Shown: positions 44,424 to 55,838 of the stretch, piece after piece
Layout: the number at the start of each line of letters is the position of its first letter
Numbering within the stretch: the first letter of the stretch is position 1
NCBI RefSeq assembly: GCF_019320115.1
Contig: NC_089584.1
Coordinates: forward strand, 75,268,791-75,332,790
Source of the DNA: Miscanthus floridulus
Lineage: Eukaryota > Streptophyta > Magnoliopsida > Poales > Poaceae
Length of the DNA: 64,000 nucleotides
Direction: 5' to 3'
Translations under genes and position numbers: made by a program
Notes under the pieces: generated by a model
The model's database searches: none
What the model was told of the DNA's origin: nothing
Seen by the model: only the letters and a program-made list of their open reading frames with translations

Positions 44424-45867
44424 TATCGTGGGATCAGAACCGCAGTAAGCATTGTTGTTTGAGTTGGTGTCAGAGTATGTGTCTGTGGTGGCTCAGGTGG
44501 ACTCAAGAACACAAGAATCATAGAGAGGACGCAACGGTTTATCCTAGTTTGGGCCTATCGATGTCCTACATCTAGCAGCTGATGATCCTTATACTCAAGA
44601 GAACTGAAAATCGAGAGGTTACAACAGAGTGTACAGGAGAAAGAGAGAGATTTGGTAGGGAGTTAGCTCGGTGCTAATCCTAAGGTTGCCTCATCGTCGG
44701 TGGAGCCTTCCCCTCGTCGGAGAGGAGGAAGACGATGGATGCGATTGAGGAGCTCTTGGTGCCCCTTCTCTTGGTAGCTCTGCTCTTGGTGTCGAGCAGG
44801 AGCAGATGGATGGTGAGGAATGAAATGATCTATCTGAGATCGTCCTCTCCCCTCTAGGATCTGACCTTACCTCTAGGATATCGAGATAGGTTGGGTACAT
44901 GGTGGTTTGGGGTTGAGCCTATGGTCTACCTACGCAAGAGTCCAGGAGGGTCTTGCCTCGGCGCTTTGTGGACCATGGCATGTCGTGGAGCCAAAGAAGC
45001 CCTAGGCATCAATCGGCTGCTCTATTTTGACACTCTGCGTGTTAGGCTGTGTTGGCTTGGACTGGTCTCCCGTAGGTGGACCTTTTGGAGTCTACTTGGT
45101 GGCAAAGGAGGTTGGCTCCAAGGACTGATGTGTGGGACCAAGAGCCCCTGGAGATCGAGGGAAAGCTTGTCTTCTTGTGTCACATCCCATGTGTGACCCT
45201 ACCGGGGGAGCGGCCGGCAAGGCCGCACCCAAAGTGCAGTGTCAAGGAGCTCCCGAGCCTTGATGGCTCGGGGCATGTCTTCTTGTGCCCGAGCGTTGGC
45301 TACCATCGTAGGCCGGGCAGGAACCGAGGGCCGAGTTCAGGTTTCCCGTCGATCGAGAGCCTGAGGCTTGAGCAAGCCCTCGATCCCTGAGCAAAGGCAT
45401 CGGCGTGCTTAGGCTTAGGCAAATTCCTTAGTCTAAGGGTGCGCGCAAGCGTACCAGATGAGTTTAGCCCCCAGGTGATCTTAGGGGATTGGCCAGAGGG
45501 TCTCTTCGATCAGGAACCATAGATCCCGAGGCTTAACATACTCATATGTTAGGATCTCATCACTAGCTCAACTAGTATAGAGAGTAGTGGCATAGCCTTT
45601 GTGTGCCGAGAGACAATAGCTAACTAGAATTGTGGATAGGTGGCTTGAAACCCTATTAGAGCTAGAGCAAAAAGCTTTAATTGCCATTTAGTTATCTAAC
45701 CAATTGCTCTAGTATTTTGTAGAGAATTTTTATAGGCTATTCACCCCCTCTAGCCATTGAGGACCTTTTAATCGCGAGATCTAACGCTTCAGAATCAGTC
45801 CAAGATGCATCTAAGAAAGAATATCGTAGTTGCATCGTTGGGTATGGCATATGATGTAGAATCATCA
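44424..45867 (-). repeat. E5 array LTR 2 (1,444 bp)
   Basis: Full-length copy; left terminal dinucleotide TA instead of TG. Shares the 8-bp shorter C-rich tract with LTR 1. Confidence 0.9.
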
Positions 45868-46416
45868 CCTCGAGACCGAGAGGATGGCGCTCCATGGCAC
45901 CTCGCAGCTGACAAGGTGCCCTAGCTCCAGTTGGAAGGATGCTGTCGCATTCTGGATCTCGAAAGGCAGGTCTGGAAGGTAGTACCAGAAGCGGTCAGGC
46001 AGCGGGAGAACCTCGCTGGTGGCGATCTAGTGGTGGACGTTGGCCAGCATGTAGAACATCTAATGGCGGTCTAACACAGTGGGGTGTGGACCTAGACCGC
46101 ACCGGATCTGCTAGGCTAGGACCTCAAGATCTTCTCTTAGGAGGCCTGGAGGTGGGGTGATGCCAGGGGCTCATTGCCCACCAGTGCGGCCCCATCAAGC
46201 AGACGAAGCTCGCTGTAGCAGTCAGTGATGTAGGCTAGGCTCCCAAAGCTGAGGACCTAGCCCAGAGCGAAGGCGCCGGCTGTGATAAAGAACTCACCGA
46301 GGAAGTGGACGCCGCCATGTGGGGCGGCGCCGCTTGCTTTAGCGATGAGGCGGGTGGCTACGGCCACCGTAGAGCCTGAATCGCACTTGACGCTGCCCCC
46401 TACTTGGTGTGCCAAC
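45868..46416 (-). pseudogene. E5 array gag-5' fragment 2 (549 bp)
   Basis: Same limits and linker as fragment 1, with scattered substitutions. Confidence 0.85.
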
Positions 46417-47866
46417 TATCGTGGGATCAAACCACAGCAAGCATTGTTGTTTGAGTTGGTGTCAGAGTATGTGTCTGCGGTGGCTTGGATGGACTCAAGA
46501 ACACAAGAATCATAGAGAGGACGCAACGGTTTATTCTGGTTTGGGCCGATCGATGTCCTACGTCTAGCAGCTGATGATCCTTATACTCAAGAGCACCAAA
46601 AATGGGGAGGTTACAACAGAGTGTACAGGAGAAAGAGAGATTTTGTAGGGAGTTAGCTCGGTGCTAATCCTAAGGTTGCCTCATCAAAGGTGGAGCCTTC
46701 CCCTCGTCGGAGAGGAGGAAGAGGATGGATGCGATCGAGGAGCTCTCGGTGCCCCTTCTCTTGGTAGCTCTACTCTTGGTGTCGAGCAGGAGCAGATGGA
46801 TGGTGAGGAATGAAATGATCTATTTGGGATTGTCCTCTCCCCTCTAGGATCCGACCTTACCTCTAGGATATTGAGATAGGTTGGGTACATGGTGGTTTGG
46901 GGGTTGAGCCTATGGTCTACCTACGCAAGAGTCCAGGAGGGTCTTGCCTCGGCACTTTGTGGACTGTGGCGATGTCGTGGAGCCAAAGAAGCCCTAGGCA
47001 TCGTCCGGCTGCTCTGTTTTGACACTCTGCGTGTCAGGCTATGTTGGCTTGGACTGGTCTCTCCTAGGTGGACCTTTTGGAGTCTACTTGGTGGCAAAGG
47101 AGGTCGACTCTAGGGACTGACACGTGGGCCTAGGAGCCCCTAGAGGTCAAGGGAAAGCTTGTCTTCTTGTGTCATGTCTCGTGCATGACCCTGTCTGGGG
47201 AGTGGCTGGCAAGGCCGCACCCAAAGTGTAGTGTTAAGGAGCTCTCGAGCCTCGGTGGCTCGGGGCGTGTCTTCTTGTGCCCGAGCCTTGACTGCCATCA
47301 TAGGCCAAGCAGGAACCGAGGGCCGAGTTCAGGTTTCCCATCGATCGAGAGCCTAAGGCTTGAGCAAGCCCTCGATCCCTGAGCAAAGGCATTGGCGTGC
47401 TTAGGCTCAGGCAAATTCCTTAGTCTAAGGGTGCGTGCAAGCGTACCAGATGAGTTTAGCCCCCGAGCCCCCGGACGATCTTAGGGGATCGGTCGGAGGG
47501 TCTCTTCGATCGGGAACCATTGATCCCGAGGCTTAACATACTCATATGTTAGGATCTCATCACTAGCTCAACTAGTATAGAGAGTAGTGACATAGCCTTT
47601 GTGTGCCGAGAGACAATAGCTAACTAGAATTGTGGATAGGTGGCTTGAAACCCTATTAGAGCTAGAGCAAAAAGCTTTAATTGCCATTTAGTTATCTAAC
47701 CAAATGCTCTAGTATTTTGTAGAGAATTTTATAGGCTATTCACCCCCTCTAGCCATTTAGGACCTTTTAATCGCAAGATCTAACACTTCAAAATCAGTCC
47801 AAGACGCATCTAAGAAAGAATATCGTAGTTGCATCGTTGGGTATGGCATATGATGCAGAATCATCA
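46417..47866 (-). repeat. E5 array LTR 3 (1,450 bp)
   Basis: Full-length copy with the longer C-rich tract (gagcccccggacgatc) shared with LTR 4. Confidence 0.9.
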
Positions 47867-48412
47867 CCTCGAGACCAAGGATGGCGCTCCGTGGCACCTT
47901 GCGGCTGACAAGGTGCCTTAGCTCTAGCTGGAAGGATGTTGTCGCATTCTGGATCTCGAAAGGCAGGTCCGGAAGGTAGTACCAGAAGTGGTCAGGCGGC
48001 GAGAGAACCTCACCGGTGGTGATCTAGTGGTGGACGTTGGCCAGCATGTAGAACATCTAACGATGGTCTGACACAGTGGGGTGTGGACCTAGACCGCACA
48101 GATCTGCTAGGTTAGGACCTTAAGATCTTCTCTTAGGAGGCCTGGTGGTGGGGTGATGTTGGGGGCTTGTTGCCCACCGGTGCGTCCCCATCGAGCAGAC
48201 AAAGCTCACTGTAGCAGTCGGTGATGTAGGCTAGGCTCCCAAAGTTGAGGACCTAGCCCGGAGCGAAGGCGCCGACTGTGATAAAGAACTCATCGACGAA
48301 GCGGACACCGCCATCTAGGGTGGTGCCGCTTGCTTTAGCGATGAAGCAGGTGGCTGCGACCACTGTAGAGCCCAAATCGCACTTGACGCTGCCCCCTACT
48401 TGGTGTGCCAAC
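47867..48412 (-). pseudogene. E5 array gag-5' fragment 3 (546 bp)
   Basis: Same limits as the others; a small deletion just after the linker (gaccaaggatgg for gaccgagaggatgg). Confidence 0.85.
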
Positions 48413-49864
48413 TGTCATGGGATTGGAACCACAGCAAGCATTGTTGTTCGAGTTGGTGTCAGAGTATGTGTCTGCGGTGGCTCGGGTACACTCAAGAACA
48501 CAAGAATCACAGAGAGGATGCAACGGTTTATCCTGGTTTGGGTCGATCGATGTCCTACGTCTAGCAGCTAATGATCCTTATACTCAAGAGCACCGAAAAT
48601 CAGGAGGTTACAACAAAGTGTACAGGAGAAAGAGAGATTTGGTAGGGAGTTAGCTTGGTGCTAATCCTAAGGTTGCCTCATCGTCAGTGGAGCCTTCCCC
48701 TTGTCGGAGAGGAGGAAGACGATGGATGCGATTGAGGAGCTCTCGGTGCCCCTTCTCTTGGTAGCTCTGCTCTTGGTGTCGAGCAGGAGCAGATGGTTGG
48801 TGAGGAATGAAATGATCTATCTAGGATCGTCCTCTCCCCTCTAGGATCCGACCTTACCTCTAGGATATCGAGATAGGTTGGGTACATGGCGGTTTGGGGG
48901 TTGAGCCTATGGTCTACCTGCGCAAGACTCTAGGAGGGTCTTGCCTCAGTGCTTTGTGGACCGTGGCGATGTCGTGGAGCCAAAGAAGCCCTAGGCATCG
49001 TCTGGCTGCTCTGTTTTGATACTCTGCGTGTCAGGCTATGTTGGCTTGGACCGGTCTCCCCTAGGTGGACCTTTTGGAGTCTACTTGGTGGCAGAGGAGG
49101 TCGGCTCCAGGGACTGACGCGTGGGCCCGGGAGCCCCTAGAGGTCGAGGGAAAGCTTGTCTTCTTGTGTCACGTCTCATGCGTGACCCTATTGGGGGAGC
49201 GGCCGGCAAGGCCGCACCCAAAGTGTAGTGTCAAGGAGCTCCCAAGCCTCGATGGCTCGGGGCATGTCTTCTTGTGCTCGGGCCTTGGCTGCCATCGTAG
49301 GCCGGGCAGGAACCAAGGGCCGAGTTCAGGTTTCTCGTCGATCGAGAGCCTAAGGCTTGAGCAAGCCCTTGATCCCTGAGCAAAGGCATCGATGTGCTTA
49401 GGCTTAGGCAAATTCCTTAGTCTGAGAGTGCACGCAAGCGTACCAGATGAGTTTAGCCCCCAAGCCCCCGGACGATCTTAGGGGATCGGCCAGAGGGTCT
49501 CTTCGATCGGGAACCATTGATAATGAGGCTTAACATACACATATGTTAGGATCTCATCACTAGCTCAACTAGTATAGAGAGTAGTGACATAGCCTTTGTG
49601 TGCCTAGAGACAATAGCTAACTAGAATTGTGGATAGGTGACTTGAAACCCTATTAGAGCAAGAGCAAAAAGCTTTAATTGCCATTTAGTTATCTAACCAA
49701 TTGCTCTAGTATTTTGTAGAGAATTTTTATAGGCTATTCACCCCCTCTAGCCATTTAGGACCTTTTAACCGCAAGATCTAACACTTCGGAATCAGTCCAA
49801 GACGCATCTAAGAAAGAATATTGTAGTTGCATCGTTGGGTATGGCATATGATGCAGAATCATCA
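48413..49864 (-). repeat. E5 array LTR 4, outermost (1,452 bp)
   Basis: Ends at ...gcagaatcatca (plus strand), then flank cctcggaacc. Longer C-rich tract as in LTR 3. Confidence 0.9.
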
Positions 49865-49919
49865 CCTCGGAACCTTGATTTCCTCTTCATGACCATCGAC
49901 GATGAGATCGATGACCTGG
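49865..49919. other. 55-bp spacer between E5 and E6
   Basis: Contains cctcggaaccttgatttcct and gatgagatcgatgacctgg. The first ten bases resemble the linker inside the E5 array (8 of 10 identical). The last five (cctgg) are the likely E6 target site. Confidence 0.6.
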
Positions 49920-50060
49920 TGTCGGGTACCGTAGAACGGGGTACCCTGAGCAAACATTAAAGGGGTCACTTAAGTCCCATCAAAAAAAAAGCTAGAAGGT
50001 AAGCCATGGGCCCCTCACCCGCCACGTCCGAGCCCGCCAGGCCCTCCGCCTCGACTCGAG

Positions 50061-50270
50061 GCTCTCCACGGAAGGCCTTGGTAGGGAACACAATCTCCGC
50101 TTCGCGCGAGGCTCTTCACGGAAGGCCTCGGCAGGGAGTACAATCTCCGCCTCATGCGAGGCCTCTCACGGAAGGCCTCGGCAAGGAGTCCGATCTCTGT
50201 CTCGCGCGAGGCCTCACTCTCCGTCTCGCGCGAGGCCTCATTCTCCGTATCACGCGAGACCAGCTTATCC
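50061..50270 (+). repeat. 50-bp and 24-bp tandem repeats in the E6 LTR
   Basis: gctctccacggaaggcc recurs with 50-bp spacing at 50061, 50111 and 50161. It is followed by 24-bp units of tctcgcgcgaggcctcactc. They lie upstream of the TATA box. Confidence 0.8.
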
Positions 50271-50925
50271 GTAGTCCGTCGCCCCCGCCTCGGCCACTCT
50301 CCCCGACAACCTGTCATGTCCCATTAATACTTCAACCACTCCCGCAATCTCAGCCGGATGATGGCTCGACACCACAAAATGACCGACGGGACCTGAGGTC
50401 ACATCAATGCCATATCGGTTGGGACAGGGCACGGCGGGGATTACCGGCCACTGTGTTTTGACACTATGCCCATGATCAGCGCCCACACTGCACTATGCCC
50501 CGCGATCCCCTCCTCGAAAACAACATCGTGCGGACAACTTGGCCCGAGTCATCACCGCCTCCAAGCCAACGCGCCAGATCAGCCGCCCTCTCGGGGCCTC
50601 GGCACTGTACACCAAGGTCTTGGCTATCTCGGGGTTCGTGCCCGCCGAGACCCCCCACTGCGGTGCAGCCTCGGCACCGACCAAGCCTCGGCCTCACGCG
50701 CCACAGCGATCTGCGCCCTGGCCGCCGCGCTTGCTCTGAGGCAGCCTAGGGGCTCCCATGACGCATAGGGTCGGACATGACCAGCACATCGCCCCAGTAC
50801 TCCACGGATGGACCACTCCGACGACCACGCCGCCATAGGAACAGGCCACAGGGCTCAGACACACCACCCCTGTTGGCACGACGCCGTATAGTCAGCACAT
50901 GTACTGCCCTTGTCCTCCCTTCAAC

Positions 50926-50933
50926 TATAAAAG
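50926..50933 (+). promoter_or_regulatory. E6 LTR TATA box
   Basis: TATAAAAG in CAACTATAAAAGGAGAGG, about 1 kb into the LTR; likely start of genomic RNA just downstream. Confidence 0.75.
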
Positions 50934-51272
50934 GAGAGGACTTGGGCCACTTAGAGGGGGACGGATGGAGAAGAACACCTTGTAACACACATACACGCAC
51001 ACATCCCAGCCGCCTGAGAACAACGTCTCAAGCAGCCCACACGACACCTCGCCGTGACCTGGGATCAGCTCCCTCTCTCACCCAGCTTGTAACCCCCTAC
51101 TACAAGCACCTCAGTGCAAGGAATACAAGATCGATCTCTCAGACTGCACGTAGGGCATCGATCGCCTAACCAGTATAAACCTTGTGTCTCTTTGCATCAC
51201 CATCCGAGATTAGGGGCACGCAGTTCACATTTACTGGTTGGTTGAGGGCCCCCCAGTCCGAAACACCGATAG

Positions 51273-51291
51273 TTGGCGCGCCAGGTAGGGG
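51273..51291 (+). promoter_or_regulatory. E6 tRNA primer-binding site
   Basis: TTGGCGCGCCAGGTAGGGG next to the LTR end. From memory it complements the 3' end of plant tRNA-Arg(CCU). Confidence 0.85.
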
Positions 51292-51719
51292 ACCCTGCGT
51301 GTCAGTTTCATCATCCTAGCAAGTTTCGGATGGCAGACCCCATACGACCATTATGTCTCGGCACGGTGGTTTGGTTTGGGAGCCTAGAATTCATGTCTCT
51401 AGGGCATGAGTACGACATGGTACTCCTCACTCCTCGGGCCCCACCAACCGACGATGAAGTCATGCACCGGCAGCCCAGGCACAGGCAGCGCCCGGCGGCC
51501 GCGCTCGCCAGGCACGACGCGAGTAAGACCACCCCGATGCTACGCGAATTCGGGGCAGCACGCCGCTCCCCGCCGATATCCTACGACCAGCTGTTGGCAC
51601 AGGGTCCCTAGCTGGGGACCTGTCTAGCCTGAGCTTGGACAAAGGAAAATTGCCGGTGGCACACGGCGATGCCTAGTCATCAAGCTCTGCTCCACCTCTC
51701 CCTGAGGAGTCAACTCCGG

Positions 51720-53865
51720 CGGAGCAGAGCCCGGCGGCGGCACCATCCCCATACCCCTTTGGATTGAGAAATGCCGCCGTCTCTTAAGCTTACGCTTATG
51801 CTGCTGCTCACGCGGAACCCTCGACATGCCGCCAACGCTTCGCCCTCGACTTCGACACCACCGCGTCGACCCACACCTATGCCGATTCCTCGGAGGAGGA
51901 GGAGGCATGGGCTAGAGCAGATTTCTCCGGACTCCACGACCCTAGGGCTATGTGCTAGTTCTTGGCCGCAAGCGACTACTGCTTAGGCTACTCCGACTCC
52001 GACGACGAGGGCACCTACGACCCCACTCGCGAGTGTTTCCACATCGGGCTCAGGACGCCAAGGGCGGGCGAGGAGGATGAGGGGGCAGGTAGTCGTTCCC
52101 CGCTTCGCCCGGGTATAGGCGCCACCACACCTCCGCGCATTGTCCTGCCGACAGCACGGAACGAGAACCTCGCTCCTGCGCGACCTCAACGCCCGGACCT
52201 GTAACAGCTCCATGAGCTCTAGGCCAAGGTCGAACAAGACCGACTTCTTCTACAGTAGCTTTGAGACTCCCTCGAACAGGAACAGCGAGGTCACGGCAAA
52301 GGCGGAGGAGCCCGACGGAGGGCCCGCGATGTGCATCACCGCATCCATGACGACGAAGGGAGTGAGCAACCCCCAGTCTTCAATCGCGCTAGCCAGAACA
52401 TCGCGGCTGCGGCAATGCTGGTCCGCGCAATGCCCGAGCCTTCTACCACAGAGGGGCGGCGGGTCCGCGGCGAGCTCCGGGATCTCCTAGAGACCGCCGC
52501 GGTACAGCAGGCCGAAAGTTCTACCTCCCGGCGGCATGGGGGCATCTCGAACCTGCCTGCGGCACCGCCTCGACAAGACAGGGAAGCCTCGGCTCGTCCC
52601 GAGCCCGCTCAAGCACCGATAGCCCACAGGGTCCCCGTGCTTCTAGACCGCCTCGGCAATCGACACGAGGCGCAGGGAGACCATGAGGTGGTTAGCAGGC
52701 GACGACACCACGACAATGAAGGGCCCGCTCAGGGTTACCACCCTCACCGATGCGGCCGCTATGACAGCGAGGAGGACTGTAGTCCTTCTCCTGAACCGCC
52801 AGGCCCTCGGGTCTTCAGCAGGGCCATCCGCGCTGCCCTTTCTTGGTCCGGTTTCAGCAACCAGCCAATCTCGCGAAATATAGCGGCGAGACCAACCCCA
52901 AACTCTGGCTTGCTGATTACCACCTGGCCTGCCAGCTAGGTGGCGAGGACGATGACCTGCTCATCATCCGCAACCTCCCCTTGCTCTTGTCAGACTCAGC
53001 GTGAGCCTGGCTCGAGCACCTTCCTCCCTCGCAAATCCACGACTGGCGCGACTTGGTTAGGATCTTCGTCGAGAACTTTCAGGGCACATACGTGCGCCCT
53101 GGGAATTCCTAGGATCTTAAGAGCTGTCGCCAGAAGCCAGACGAGTCTCTTCAAGACTTCATCCAGTGCTTCTCCAAACAGTGCACCGAGTTGCCCAGCG
53201 TCGACGACTCGGAGATCGTCCAGGCTTTCCTCTCCGGCACCACCTACCGAGACTTGATTCGAGAGTTAGGTCGGAACGTGCCACGCTCAGCTGCCGCGCT
53301 CCTCGACATCGCCACCAATTTCGCCTCGGGTGAGGAGGCTGTTGGAGCCATCTTCCCCGATAGCGACGCCAAGGGTAAGCAGAGGGACGAGGCCCTCAAG
53401 GCCTCGGCCTCCCGCCTCCCCAAGAGAAAGAAGAAGGGGCGCCTAGGGAAGCAGGAGGTCTTGGGGGCCGATCTGGTCGCGGCCGCAGAACATAAGAATC
53501 CCCGAGGCCCTAGAGGTCCTAGACCTTTCAACGACATGCTTAAGAAACCCTGCCCTTACCACCAAGGCCTGGTCAAGCATGCCCTCGAGGATTGCTCCAT
53601 GCTGCGGCGTTACTACGCCAGGCTCGGGCCCCCCGACGATGATGCCAAGCAGAAGGGCGACCAGGACGATGACAAGGACGATGGGTTCCCCGAGGTACGC
53701 AATGCCTTCATGATCTTCGGTGGACCCTTAGCGTGCCTTACGGCACGGCAGCGCAAGAGGGAACGCCGAGAAGTCTTCTCGATCAAGGTGGCCACCCCTG
53801 GTACCTCGACTGGTCTCGGGAGGCGATCACCTTTGATCAAGACGACCACCCTGACCATGTCTTGA
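51720..53865 (+). pseudogene. E6 gag
   Basis: The N-terminal part is low-complexity (EEEEAWARADFSGLHDP, YCLGYSDSDDEGTYDPT) in broken frames. 52331-52880 gives PVFNRASQNIAAAAMLVRAM and an Arg-rich stretch. The capsid block (52930-53350) has LADYHLACQLGGEDDDLL, WLEHLPPSQIHDWRDLV, FVENFQGTYVRPGN and FASGEEAVGAIF. The C-terminus has KRKKKGRLGKQ and CPYHQGLVKHALEDC, a Cys/His nucleic-acid-binding motif. A one-base loss near 53800 throws gag out of frame with protease; stops replace single residues in the capsid block. The start codon is not identified. Confidence 0.75.
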
Positions 53866-54494
53866 ATCCTGGGCAGTACCCACTGGTCATCGACCTGATC
53901 ATCGGTAACACCCAACTCTCCAAGGTGTTGATGGACGGAGGCAGCGGCCTCAATATCCTCTACGTCAATACCCTGGAGCTCTTGGAGATCGACCGGTCGA
54001 GGCTCCGAGGCGACGTCGCACCCTTCCACGGCATCGTGCCAGAGAAGCGCACGCGACCCCTCGGGCGCATCGACCTTCCCGTCTGCTTCAGCACCCCCTC
54101 CAACTACCGCAAGGAAGTCCTTACCTTCGAGGTAGTCGGGTTTGGGGGAGCTTACCACGCCATCCTGGGGCGGTCGTGCTACGCCAAGTTCATGGCAGTC
54201 CCCAACTATACCTACCTCAAGCTCAAGATGCTAGGCCCCAGCGGTATCATCACGATCGAGTCCACGTACGAACATGCATACGACTGTGACGTTGAGTGCA
54301 TCGAGTATGCCGAGGCTCTTGTGGAGGCCGAGACCCTCATCGCCCACCTCGACCAACTCAGTGGCAAGGCGCCTGACTCCAAGCGTCGCGCAGGGATGTT
54401 CGAGCCCGCGAAGACCATCAAGCTCGTCCCGGTCAACCCCACCTGCCCCGACGACCGGGCGCTGAGGATCAGCGCCACCCTCGATATCAAATAG
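53800..54494 (+). pseudogene. E6 aspartic protease
   Basis: In the frame that continues to 57683: AITFDQDDHPDHVLNPGQYP, KVLMDGGSGLNILYVNTLEL (catalytic Asp retained), RPLGRIDLPVCFSTPSNY and YHAILGRSCYAKFMAVPNY. Complete Tat protease. The frame ends in a TAG at 54492, where related elements have Gln (CAG). Would cleave the gag-pol product. Confidence 0.85.
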
Positions 54495-55838
54495 GAAGTC
54501 ATGCTCATCAACTTCCTCCATGCAAATGCCGACATATTCGCATGGAGTCCCTCGAACATGCTGGGCATACCGAGGGAGGTCGCCGAGCACGCCTTGGACA
54601 TCTAGGCCGGCTCTAGACCAATGAAGCAACGCCTGCGCTGCTTTGACGAGGAAAAGCGTAGGGCCATCGGTGAGGAGGTGCAGAAACTCTTAGCGGCCGG
54701 GTTCATCAAAGAAGTGTCCCACCCAGAGTGGTTGGCTAACCCCGTGTTAGTCAAAAAGAAAAGTGGGAAATGGAGGATGTGCGTAGACTACACCGGTTTG
54801 AACAAAGCCTATCCAAAAGTCCCCTTCCCATTACCCCGAATCGATCAAATTGTTGATTCCACTACAGGGTGCGAGACCCTGTCTTTCCTTGATGCGTATT
54901 CTGGTTACCATCAAATCAGGATGAAAGAGTCCGACCAGCTTGCGACTTCTTTCATCACGCCATTCGGCATGTACTGCTACGTGACTTTGCCTTTCGGCCT
55001 CAGAAATGCAGGTGCCATGTACCAATGGTGCATGACCCAGGTCTTTGGCAACAACATTGGGTGACCTGTCGAGGCCTACGTAGACGACATCATGGTCAAG
55101 ACCAGAAAGGCCGAAGATCTCGTCGAGGACTTGAGGATAACCTTCAAATGCCTTAGAGGGAAGGGCATCAAGCTCAATCCCGAGAAGTGTGTGTTCGGGG
55201 TCCCCCGAGGCATGCTCTTGGGATTCATAGTCTCGAAACGCGGCATTGAAGCCAACCCAGAGGTCTCGGCTATAACCAGCATGGGACCAATCAGAGACCT
55301 CAAGGGAGTATAGAGGGTCATGGGATGCCTTGCGGCCCTGAGCCGCTTCATCTCGCGCCTCGGCAAAAAAGGTTTGCCTCTGTACCGACTCTTGAGAAAA
55401 TCCGAGCGTTTTTCTTGGACCCCCGAGGCCAAAGAAGCCCTCGATAGACTCAAAACGCTGCTCACAAATCCTCCCATCCTGGTACCCTCGGCCAGGGACG
55501 AGGCCCTCTTACTCTACATCGCCGCAACGACCCAAGTGGTCAGCGCTTCCGTAGTGGTAGAGAGGCAAGAAGAGGGGCATTCTCTACCCACCCAACGTCC
55601 TGTTTATTTCATCAGCGAGGTGCTCTCCAAGACCAAAGCACGCTACCCCCACATCCAGAAGCTGGTCTACGCCGTGGTCCTAGCCCGGCGTAAATTGCGT
55701 CACTACTTCGAGTCTCACCCAGTGACTGTGGTATCATCTTTCCCCCTGGGGGAGATAGTTCATAACCGGGAGGCCTCAGGCAGGATAGCCAAGTGGGCCA
55801 TCGAGCTTATGGGGGAAACCTTGACTTTTGCGCCTTGA
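54495..55838 (+). pseudogene. E6 reverse transcriptase and first RNase H
   Basis: Blocks in order: MKQRLRCFDEEKRRAIGEEV, WRMCVDYTGLNKAYPKVPFP, FLDAYSGYHQIRMKESDQ, PFGLRNAGAMYQ, EAYVDDIMVKTRKAEDL (active site near 55069-55110), FGVPRGMLLGFIVS and LSRFISRLGKKGLPLYRLL. The RNase H follows with RPVYFISEVLSKTKARYPHI and HYFESHPVTVVSSFPLGEI. One frame throughout, with in-frame stops at about 54603, 55062, 55311 and 55836. All essential RT motifs remain recognisable. Confidence 0.9.

Larger units (their letters stand above)
39279..49864 (-). mobile_element. E5: Tat-lineage element with a tandem LTR array at its 5' end
   Basis: Minus strand: four LTRs alternating with three gag-5' pieces (42431-49864), then gag (to about 39900) and protease (39279-39871), cut by Athila. 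The remaining pol is outside the window. The element lies head to head with E6, 55 bp apart. Confidence 0.85.
42431..49864 (-). repeat. Tandem array: 4 LTRs interleaved with 3 gag-5' fragments
   Basis: Unit starts (LTR left edges) are at 42431, 44424, 46417 and 48413, giving periods of 1993, 1993 and 1996 bp. Each repeat unit is one LTR (1444-1452 bp) plus a 546-549-bp gag-5' fragment with its PBS. All three inner junctions share the same 10-bp linker (cctcgagacc) and the same gag breakpoint, so they descend from one event. LTRs 1 and 2 lack 8 bp (in the gccccc tract near 43480 and 45470) that LTRs 3 and 4 have, giving a (1,2)(3,4) relationship. Confidence 0.9.
49920..51271 (+). repeat. E6 5' LTR (1,352 bp)
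   Basis: Starts TGTCGGGTACCGTAGAACGG and ends GAAACACCGATA (CA changed to TA), one base before the PBS. Contains internal repeats (50061-50270) and a TATA box (50926-50933). Short frames inside on both strands are chance openings in GC-rich DNA. Confidence 0.9.

Noticed and set aside
42431..49864. Tandem array as rDNA or a tandem gene family
   Set aside because: Units consist of LTR, PBS and gag-5' sequence; no rRNA-like sequence or intact gene.
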